From contig DASRJH010000277.1 of the NCBI GenBank assembly GCA_035649575.1, positions 1 through 18,018 of the forward strand: a stretch of DNA of 18,018 nucleotides, in the 5' to 3' direction. This stretch comes from DASVAL01 sp035649575. GTDB taxonomy: Bacteria; Planctomycetota; UBA1135; UBA2386. The notes under the pieces were generated by a model, which was not told where the DNA came from, did not search any database, and saw only the letters and a list, made by a program, of their open reading frames with translations. Below are positions 12,079-18,018 of this stretch, piece by piece; the stretch's first letter is position 1, and each line of letters begins with the position of its first letter. Both the position numbers and the translations under genes were made by a program.

Positions 12079-13068
12079 CTACGCGCGCCGCGCCCGCTGC
12101 AGCAGCACGGAATCCACCACGCTCAGCACGGCGGCCGCGAACAGCAGCCACATGCCGACGCGCGGCTCCACGGTGGCGATGGCGCCGAGCTTGCTGACCA
12201 CGACGAAGATCGCCAGCACGAACACGTCGACCATCGACCACTTGTCGATGGCGCGCAGCAACACGATCGCGCGCGAATCGGTGCCGCGCAACAGGCGCAG
12301 GGCTACGAGGCCTACGAACCGCAAGGTCGGCACGATCAGCACGAACACGACCAGCGCAATCGCCAGCGGAAGCTCGCCGCGCGCGAACAACTGCGTGGTG
12401 CCGTCGAGCAGCGAGAATTGGTTCTCCCAGAACCAGCACTTCTCGACCTCGATCAGCGGCAGCGACAGGCCGGCGCCGTAGAGGACCGCGCACGGTACGG
12501 TCAACCACAGGCCGGCCGTCGGCAGGAGGTGCTCTGCCTTCTCGCGCGTGCGTACGAGCGGCTGCAACAGGAACGTGCCGATCAGCGACAGCACGATGGC
12601 AGCAAGGTAGAGCCAGATGCCAGGCTCGGCGCGTGCCTCGGTCAGGATGCCAAGCTGCACAGTGCCGACCAGCACGGCGATCACGAACGCGTCGAGCAGC
12701 GACCACTTGCCGAGCAGCTCGAGCCAGCGCACGAGCTCGGCGCGCCGCCGCTCGCCGATGCGCGCGAACCACAGCACGCCGATCGTGACCATCTTGGCGG
12801 CCGGGAACAGCACTGAGAACGACAGCAGCAGCAGGCCGAGCAGGAGGTTGCCGGATTCGAAGAACGCCTGGATGCCGGTCAGCACCGAGAAGGTGTCGTC
12901 GGCAAACAGGTTTTCGAACGTCAGCGCCGGCACCAGCACGCCGAATGCGAGCAGGACCAGCGCGAGGAGCGCCAGCGTGGGGATGTCCCAGCGGCCTCTG
13001 TGCAAGTCGAGCAGCCGCTGCGTCCCTGGCGACCCTTCGCGCGTGCTGTCCGAAAACTGCTGCGACAC
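12079..13068 (-). CDS. PqiA/LetA-type integral membrane protein, two PqiA domains
   Basis: This encodes 329 residues from GTG 13068 to TAG 12079-12081. It has about eight hydrophobic helices in two similar halves. Each half carries the PqiA signature: KWSLLDAFVIAVLVG (121-135) and KWSMVDVFVLAIFVV (276-290). The first half also has the characteristic LFPAAKM segment (88-93). The N-terminal zinc-ribbon Cys pairs of E. coli PqiA are absent. In E. coli, PqiA works with the MCE proteins PqiB and PqiC in lipid transport between membranes. No MCE gene is nearby, so this is an orphan copy or its partners lie elsewhere. TAGACT (13078-13083, minus) lies 9 nt before the start, and no Shine-Dalgarno is seen. 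The role in envelope lipid transport is inferred. Confidence 0.88.
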   Translation of the reverse strand: MSQQFSDSTREGSPGTQRLLDLHRGRWDIPTLALLALVLLAFGVLVPALTFENLFADDTFSVLTGIQAFFESGNLLLGLLLLSFSVLFPAAKMVTIGVLWFARIGERRRAELVRWLELLGKWSLLDAFVIAVLVGTVQLGILTEARAEPGIWLYLAAIVLSLIGTFLLQPLVRTREKAEHLLPTAGLWLTVPCAVLYGAGLSLPLIEVEKCWFWENQFSLLDGTTQLFARGELPLAIALVVFVLIVPTLRFVGLVALRLLRGTDSRAIVLLRAIDKWSMVDVFVLAIFVVVSKLGAIATVEPRVGMWLLFAAAVLSVVDSVLLQRARRA

Positions 13069-13349
13069 GGTTCGTCGAGTCTACCGCACAGATAGCGCCC
13101 CACGCTGCGCAGCGAAGCGCCCACGGCCGCCGCAGCATCCGCACCGGGTGCGGGTTGCCGGTTCGCTGCGTCGGAGGCGCCGGACTTCCTGCATCTGTCG
13201 CCAGCGGCTTATCGCACGTGGGCCAGCGCGATCGTCGACGAGGTCATTGTCATGGTCGCGCGGTGACGGCGTGCCTCTGGAAGGTGGGCGGCGTCGGGAA
13301 ACGAGGGGCGGGCGTGAGGTCACCAAGGCGTCGCCGGTTCCCTCCATGA
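13069..13349. other. Intergenic stretch without a recognisable gene
   Basis: No frame on either strand shows protein-like composition here. The only local structure I see is a tight dyad, CCGCACC (13139-13145) and GGTGCGG (13147-13153), separated by 1 nt, whose role is unknown. The PqiA-type gene starts at the left end and a degraded coding remnant follows on the right. Confidence 0.5.
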
Positions 13350-13683
13350 TCGGGGCCTTCCGTCCGACCTTGCCCTTGGTCCCGACTGCGCCTGCTCTGG
13401 GACTGCGACGACTATCGCTGGTCCGAGGTCATCGTCGAGACGCCGGAGGGACGCATCTTGCAACAGCCAGTGGGTGACCAGGACACTGTCGTCATCCTCG
13501 ACGTCGAGACGCTCGCGCCGGCGGCCCCGCACGTGGCGATCACTGCAAGGCGGTCTTTCCCGCGCGCAATGGCTCATGCTGCTGATGTCCGCGGCCCTGC
13601 TCGTGCACCTGGCGAGCTTCGTTCGCATCGTGCGAAGGCGCAGGATTGCCCGGCACGAGCGTCAGGCCGCGCTGGCGGGCTGA
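13350..13683 (+). pseudogene. Frameshifted remnant of a membrane-anchored protein
   Basis: In one frame (codons in phase with 13350) residues such as LLWDCDDYRWSEVIVETPEG and DTVVILDVETLAP (about 13392-13539) look like real protein, with no start codon upstream. After about 13545 the protein-like signal moves to another frame, which gives LSRAQWLMLLMSAALLVHLA (a transmembrane helix), then a basic RIVRRRRIARH tail, ending at TGA 13681-13683. I infer the 3' end of a gene with a C-terminal membrane anchor that has lost its 5' part and acquired a frameshift between about 13540 and 13565. A sequencing error could explain the frameshift but not the missing start. The family is not recognised. From 13684 to 13784 I see nothing. 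Confidence 0.45.
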
Positions 13684-13784
13684 CGTCTCGTGGCGCGCCC
13701 TGGCTCTGTGCCGCTCAGCGGCCGGCCTGAGCATGGCCGGCGGGGATTGCAAGACCGCTGCCCGCTTCTTACACAGCGACCCTC

Positions 13785-14192
13785 ATGAACGATGCGAACG
13801 GCGACTACCCATCCGGACCGTGGACGGGCTACTATCAGCAGTCCGGTCGCCGCTTCCGGCAGGACCTCGACCTGCAGTTCACGAATGGCGTGCTGACGGG
13901 CACCGGTTCCGATTCCTTGGGCCGGTTCACGGTTCAGGGCAGCTATGGCAGCAACGGCGGCGAAGTGACCTGGACGAAGCGCTACTTCGGCCGGGATCGC
14001 GTCTTCTACCGCGGCTTTCGCGAGGGCAAGGGCATCTGGGGCACCTGGGAGATCCCCCAGTACGACCGTTCCGGCTTCCACATCTGGCCAGTCGGCGCCG
14101 GCGAGGCCGTGGGCGAAATCGCGGCCAACGAAGACGAGATCCCGGTGGTCGCGCCAGTCGAGACGCCCGCGAAAACCCCGACTCGGACGTAA
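13785..14192 (+). CDS. Small conserved beta-rich protein, function unknown
   Basis: This encodes 135 residues from ATG 13785 to TAA 14190-14192. It has no signal peptide, so it is probably cytoplasmic. Residues 12-100 form a regular pattern of strands: WTGYYQQ, RQDLDLQFTNGVLTGTGSDSLGRFTVQGSY, GEVTWTKRYFGRDRVFYRGF and GKGIWGTWEIPQYDRSGFHIWP. This resembles a hypothetical-protein family I have seen in bacteria (G-x-G-x-D-x-x-G-x-F, then W-x-K-x-Y-x-G and I-W-G-x-W-E), which may form a small lipocalin-like barrel. The last 35 residues are acidic and Pro-rich, probably disordered. No catalytic motif is evident. The family resemblance is from memory, not a search. Confidence 0.75.
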   Translation: MNDANGDYPSGPWTGYYQQSGRRFRQDLDLQFTNGVLTGTGSDSLGRFTVQGSYGSNGGEVTWTKRYFGRDRVFYRGFREGKGIWGTWEIPQYDRSGFHIWPVGAGEAVGEIAANEDEIPVVAPVETPAKTPTRT

Positions 14193-14269
14193 TGGCGCGG
14201 CAAGCGCGAGCAACTCCCGTCGGCGGACAACCGTATCGCGCAGGCACGCCAACACGCGCGCTGACGGGC

Positions 14270-14275
14270 TAAGCT
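14270..14275 (+). promoter_or_regulatory. Possible -10 element TAAGCT before the Asp-box lipoprotein gene
   Basis: TAAGCT ends 34 nt before ATG 14310 and fits the TAnnnT pattern found before other genes here. No -35 box is visible. Confidence 0.25.
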
Positions 14276-14309
14276 GCCGCCGGAACCGCTCTCTCCCGAA
14301 CGCCAAGCA

Positions 14310-17000
14310 ATGCCCTCTCCCCTCTCGCGCGTCGTCTGCCTTCTTCTGCTCGCGGCGTGTTCGGCCCCCCCACCCGCGCCCCCACCGGAGCCACCAACCG
14401 AATACCCGAATGCCGCGGCGCTCTGGCGTCTCCAGCGCTACCTCGACGAACGCGGCACCATCCCGCCGCGCGCGTGGCAGACGGCGCTCGAAGCTCGCGC
14501 GACCAACGTCGCTGCCGTCGCTGCCCTTCCCGACGCGGGCGGCATCAGTCCGCTGGCCTGGACCCAGCGCGGCCCCGACAACGTCGCGGGGCGATCGCGC
14601 TCGATTGCGATCGATCCGACCAACCCGCAGCGCATCTGGGTCGGCGCCGTCAGCGGTGGCCTCTGGAAGAGCGAGAACGGCGGTGCTGTGTGGGCACAGA
14701 TCGACGACTGGTGGAGCAACCTCTCGGTCGGCTGCCTCGTCATCGATCCACACGACAGCAACACCATGTATCTCGGTACGGGCGAAGGCCACTACTCGCT
14801 CGCGCACCTCGCGCGCAGCGTCTCGCACTTCGTACGCGGGGCCGGCGTCATGAAGAGCACCGACCGCGGCGTCACGTGGACGCAGCTCGCGAACACGGCG
14901 ACCTGGCAACACACGACGCGCATCGCCGTGTCGCCCGGAAACCCCAACATCCTGCTCGCGTCGCGTCGTCCCGGCGGGGTCGCGCGCTCGACCGACGGCG
15001 GCCAGACGTGGACCGACGTCACGGCCGGGCTCGTGATCGACCCGTTCTCGTACCAGGTGCTGTTCGATCCCAACGACGGCACGCGCGCCGTCGCGCATCT
15101 CGCACCGGGCAGCGTCGCGAGCCACCACGTGATCCGGTCGACGGACGGCGGGCTCACGTGGCAGTTCGCCGCGAGCGGTCTCGCGAGCATCAGCGGCGAG
15201 TTCTCGCGCATCGAGCTCGCCTACGCGCGCTCGAGCCCCGGCATGGTCTACGCGTCGTGCGGTGCCTCGGGCGGCAAGGTCTGGCGCTCGACCGACGGCG
15301 GCGCGAACTGGACGCAGCGCACGCAAGTGGGCAACGATCTCGGCACTTCGTACTACTACAACGGCCTCTGGGTCGACCCGACCGACAGCAACCACCTCGT
15401 GGTCGGCGCCACGTACATCTGGCGCAGCTCGGACGGCGGCGCGACGTTCGCGCAGATCAGCAGCGGCTACATCATGACGGTCGAACCGCACGCCGACGCG
15501 CACGCGTTCGCGAACGATCCGGGCTACAACGGCACGACCAATCGGCGGCTCTACGTCGCGACCGACGGCGGCCTGCACGTGGCTCCCGACATCGCGGTCG
15601 CGGCACCGGGCTCGGGCTGGCAGGACCTCGACACGACGATGCGTTCGACGCAGTTCTATGCCGCAGCTGCGCACCTGACCGGCGGTGTGCTGATCGGCGG
15701 CACGCAGGACAACGGCACGCTGCGCGTGGTCGGCACGAGCGCGACCGCGAACCTCGTGTTCGGCGGCGACGGCGGGCAGGTGCAGGTCGATCCGACGAAC
15801 CCGCAGTACACGTATGGCGAGTACCAGTTCCTCGGCGTGCACCGTTCGAGCAATGGTGGCGCGTCGGCGGTGCAGATCACGTCGGGCCTGCTCGACGTCG
15901 GCGCCGGCTTCTCGAACTTCATCTCGCCGCTGCGCCTCGACCCGAACAACCCGAACCGTCTCTACGCGGGCGGCCGCAGCCTGTGGCGCACGAACAGCGC
16001 GCGCAGCGGCACGACCTGGACGAGCGTCAAGCCCGACGCCGGCAGCCTCATCGCTTCCGTCGCGATCACGCCCGGCACCGCGGACCGCGTGTTCGTCGGC
16101 CACAACGACGGCCGGCTCTACCGCACGAACAACGCCACGGCTGCCGCGCCGGCCTGGACCGCTCTCGACGACAACGCCGCCGCGAATCCGCTGCCGAACC
16201 GCGTGCTGACCCGCCTCGTCGTCGATCCGACCAACACCGCGATCGTCTATGCGTGCTTCGGCGGCTTCGCGACCGACAACGTCTGGCGCTCGCTCGACAC
16301 GGGCACCACGTGGCAGGCGGTGCCGGGCACGGGTTCGTTCGCGCTGCCCCAAGCACCCGTGTTCGGCCTCGCGGTGCACCCGGACGACGGCAATGTGCTC
16401 TATGCGGCGACCGAGGTCGGCGTGTTCGCGAGCGACGACTTCGGCGCGCACTGGTCGGCGAGCAACGACGGGCCCGCGAACGTCGTCTGCGAAGAGATCA
16501 CGTTCGCGCACGGAACGGGACCGCGCCAGCTCGTGCTCGCGACGCTGGGCCGGGGCCTGTGGACCGCGCAGGTCGTGCGCCCGACGGCGGTCGCGTTCGG
16601 CAGCGCTTGCACCGGCCACGTCTCGCCGCCGCAGCTCGCGGTCGATCCGCTGGCGCCCGCGCGGCTCGGACAGACGATGACCTTCCTCGGCACGAACATC
16701 GCGAGCACTTCGCCGTTCGCGATGCTGCTCGTCGGCGTGTCGAACGCGGCGTGGGCCGGCGTGCCGTTGCCGTTGGCGCTCGACGCGCTGGGCATGACCG
16801 GCTGTGCGTTGCAGACGAGCATCGAGCTCACGCCGGTGGCCGCGGTGTCGGCGGGCGCGGCGCAGTGGGACCTCGTGCTGCCGCCCGACCCACAGCTCGT
16901 CGGTGCGTCGTTGTTCGGCCAGCTGCTCGCCGCGGAACCGGGTGTGAACCCGGCCGGGCTCGTCGTGAGCCGCCCGATCGCGGTCACGACGGGATGGTGA
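14310..17000 (+). CDS. Large Asp-box (VPS10/sortilin-like) propeller lipoprotein
   Basis: This encodes 896 residues. ATG 14310 gives a lipoprotein signal with lipobox LAAC and lipidated Cys17, followed by a Pro-rich linker (18-32). Residues about 85-755 form a large beta-propeller with repeated Asp-box (BNR) motifs of the form S-x-D-x-G-x-x-W: KSTDRGVTW, RSTDGGQTW, RSTDGGLTW, RSTDGGANW, RSSDGGATF, RSLDTGTTW and ASDDFGAHW, with IDPTNP- and VDPTN-type strands before them. Residues 760-896 are a separate C-terminal module with RLGQT (785-789), a Cys pair (C767 and the MTGC Cys near 832) and PPDPQLVG (858-865), related to the small secreted protein at 1691-2275. Such propellers in bacteria are surface-exposed and probably bind glycans or proteins; no glycosidase catalytic set is evident. 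It converges with the NADH dehydrogenase gene, 12 nt away. Confidence 0.9.
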   Translation: MPSPLSRVVCLLLLAACSAPPPAPPPEPPTEYPNAAALWRLQRYLDERGTIPPRAWQTALEARATNVAAVAALPDAGGISPLAWTQRGPDNVAGRSRSIAIDPTNPQRIWVGAVSGGLWKSENGGAVWAQIDDWWSNLSVGCLVIDPHDSNTMYLGTGEGHYSLAHLARSVSHFVRGAGVMKSTDRGVTWTQLANTATWQHTTRIAVSPGNPNILLASRRPGGVARSTDGGQTWTDVTAGLVIDPFSYQVLFDPNDGTRAVAHLAPGSVASHHVIRSTDGGLTWQFAASGLASISGEFSRIELAYARSSPGMVYASCGASGGKVWRSTDGGANWTQRTQVGNDLGTSYYYNGLWVDPTDSNHLVVGATYIWRSSDGGATFAQISSGYIMTVEPHADAHAFANDPGYNGTTNRRLYVATDGGLHVAPDIAVAAPGSGWQDLDTTMRSTQFYAAAAHLTGGVLIGGTQDNGTLRVVGTSATANLVFGGDGGQVQVDPTNPQYTYGEYQFLGVHRSSNGGASAVQITSGLLDVGAGFSNFISPLRLDPNNPNRLYAGGRSLWRTNSARSGTTWTSVKPDAGSLIASVAITPGTADRVFVGHNDGRLYRTNNATAAAPAWTALDDNAAANPLPNRVLTRLVVDPTNTAIVYACFGGFATDNVWRSLDTGTTWQAVPGTGSFALPQAPVFGLAVHPDDGNVLYAATEVGVFASDDFGAHWSASNDGPANVVCEEITFAHGTGPRQLVLATLGRGLWTAQVVRPTAVAFGSACTGHVSPPQLAVDPLAPARLGQTMTFLGTNIASTSPFAMLLVGVSNAAWAGVPLPLALDALGMTGCALQTSIELTPVAAVSAGAAQWDLVLPPDPQLVGASLFGQLLAAEPGVNPAGLVVSRPIAVTTGW

Positions 17001-17012
17001 CCGAAGGCGAGC

Positions 17013-18018
17013 TCACGCCTTGCGCTCGGGCTGCCGCCCAGGCTCCCACGCGCGACCCGTGATCAGCCGCGCGCCGCGCGAGAACGCGAAGTACTGCCAC
17101 GCCCAACCGATCATCACGACGAGGCGATTGCGGAAGCCGATCAGGTAGGCGATGTGCACGAGCCACCAGATCCACCACGCGAAGAAGCCCTTCAGGTGCA
17201 GCCGCCCGATCACGCCGACGGCCTTGGCCCTGCCGATCGTCGCGAGCGAACCCTTGTCGAAGTAACGGAACGGCGTCGCCGCGCGCCCCGCCACCAGCGC
17301 GGCGATGTTGCGGGCCGCGTGACGGCCGCTCTGGATCGCGGCCGGCGCGACGCCGGGCAACGCGTTGCCGTCCTGGACGAGGTGCATCAGGTCGCCGACC
17401 ACGAAGATGTTCGGGTGCCCGGGCACCGAGAGATCCGGCTGCACGAGCACGCGACCCGCGCGGTCCGTCGGCGCACCGAGCGCCTTGCCGAGCGGCGACG
17501 CTGCGACGCCCGCAGCCCACAACACGGTGCGCGCATCGATGTGCTCGTCCCCGAGCCAGACCCCGGTCTGGTCGATCTTCGTGACCATCGCGCCGACGCG
17601 CACCTCGACGCCGATCCGTTCGAGTTGGCTCTTGGCGCTCGCCGACAAGGACTCGGGATACGGCGGCAGCACGCGCGGCGCGCCTTCGACGAGGATCACG
17701 CGCAGCGTGCGCGGATCGAACGTACGGAAGTCCTTCGCCACGGTGAGACGGCCGATCTCGGACAGCGCCCCGGCCAGTTCGACGCCGGTCGGGCCCGCGC
17801 CGACCACGACGAACGTCAGCGTCGCGCGCAGCTGCGAGCGGTCGGCGAGCCGTTCCGCGGCTTCGAACGCCGACAGCACGCGGCGGCGGATCTCGAGCGC
17901 GTCCTCGACGGTCTTGAGCCCGGGAGCCCACCCCTCCCACTCCTCCTTGCCGAAGTAGCTGTGCGTGGCCCCCGTCGCGACGACGAGGTAGTCGAAGGTC
18001 AACGAGCCGTCGGCGAGC
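17013..18018 (-). CDS. ndh: Type II NADH:quinone dehydrogenase (NDH-2), N-terminal part beyond the window
   Basis: About 335 C-terminal residues are visible. The frame stays open to the right edge (18018) and the true start, with the FAD-binding glycine motif, is outside. Visible features are YLVVATGA (end of the first FAD-domain segment), the NAD-binding motif VVVGAGPTGVELAGAL, VLWAAGVAAS, the second FAD contact IFVVGDLMHL, and APAAIQSGRHAARNI, which lines the quinone side. The C-terminus (KGFFAWWIWWLVHIAYLIGF, then VVMIGWAWQYF) is the amphipathic membrane-binding region typical of NDH-2. The enzyme would pass electrons from NADH to quinone without proton pumping. A related sulfide:quinone or other pyridine-nucleotide-disulfide oxidoreductase is less likely because of this C-terminus and the absence of redox Cys. 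It is convergent with the Asp-box lipoprotein gene. Confidence 0.9.
   Translation of the reverse strand, partial: LADGSLTFDYLVVATGATHSYFGKEEWEGWAPGLKTVEDALEIRRRVLSAFEAAERLADRSQLRATLTFVVVGAGPTGVELAGALSEIGRLTVAKDFRTFDPRTLRVILVEGAPRVLPPYPESLSASAKSQLERIGVEVRVGAMVTKIDQTGVWLGDEHIDARTVLWAAGVAASPLGKALGAPTDRAGRVLVQPDLSVPGHPNIFVVGDLMHLVQDGNALPGVAPAAIQSGRHAARNIAALVAGRAATPFRYFDKGSLATIGRAKAVGVIGRLHLKGFFAWWIWWLVHIAYLIGFRNRLVVMIGWAWQYFAFSRGARLITGRAWEPGRQPERKA

Noticed and set aside
11859..12197. Plus-strand open frame between the ArsR-like and PqiA-type genes, including an ATG at 11931 with MRSLWWLANAAAVPL
   Set aside because: It begins like a signal peptide, but the rest is Arg/Ala/Pro-rich and its 3' part runs antisense through the end of the PqiA-type gene; no family is recognised.
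13662..16619. 985-residue minus-strand open frame opposite the Asp-box lipoprotein
   Set aside because: It is a low-complexity Arg/Ala/Val/Asp-rich antisense shadow, while the plus-strand frame has a lipobox and regular Asp-box repeats.
14357..17062. 901-residue plus-strand frame overlapping the Asp-box lipoprotein in another phase
   Set aside because: It is Arg-rich throughout with no signal sequence or repeat motifs; it exists because stop codons are rare at this GC content.

Overview
The window is very GC-rich and encodes many secreted or lipid-anchored proteins of kinds common in Planctomycetota: an HAF-repeat protein, an Asp-box (VPS10/sortilin-like) propeller lipoprotein, a Hanks-type kinase with one transmembrane helix, and a truncated parallel beta-helix exoprotein. 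Two of the secreted proteins share a C-terminal module that I associate with deep-branching, marine-type planctomycetes. The assignment to Planctomycetota is an inference from gene content and style. There is no rRNA or other phylogenetic marker here, and I found no tRNA, CRISPR array, insertion sequence or integrase.

Layout. Positions 1-5793 hold accessory genes, mostly for the cell envelope: a 5'-truncated metallophosphoesterase (+), a small secreted protein (-), a PD40-type propeller lipoprotein interrupted by two in-frame TGA codons and a restart ATG (+), a secreted cupin (+), a small secreted unknown protein behind a strong inverted repeat (+), and an HAF-repeat exoprotein (-). A divergent intergenic region then leads to a 676-residue Ser/Thr kinase (+, 5932-7962). 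A 43-codon stump of a beta-helix exoprotein follows (8021-8152).

Positions 8166-11840 are a co-directional minus-strand block of five genes. Transcription would run ArsR-like regulator, SRPBCC protein (4-nt overlap), a 138-nt gap, secreted thioredoxin-like protein, DUF692/MNIO enzyme (4-nt overlap), and a small partner protein (7-nt overlap). The last three look like a peptide- or protein-modification cassette: a Sec-exported protein ending in a Cys-Pro-Pro-Cys-Gly tail, a multinuclear non-heme iron oxidase-family enzyme with all its motifs, and a small helical accessory protein. This is the most novel-looking system in the window. A near-perfect AT-rich dyad (CATTGACA-N8-TGTCAATG) sits just upstream of the regulator gene and is a good operator candidate.

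Positions 12079-18018 hold a two-domain PqiA-type membrane protein (-), about 700 bp without an intact gene but with a frameshifted remnant of a membrane-anchored protein, a small conserved beta-rich protein (+), the large Asp-box lipoprotein (+), and a type II NADH dehydrogenase (-) that runs off the right edge. Gene decay is visible at three places: the beta-helix stump, the frameshifted remnant and the double-TGA lipoprotein.
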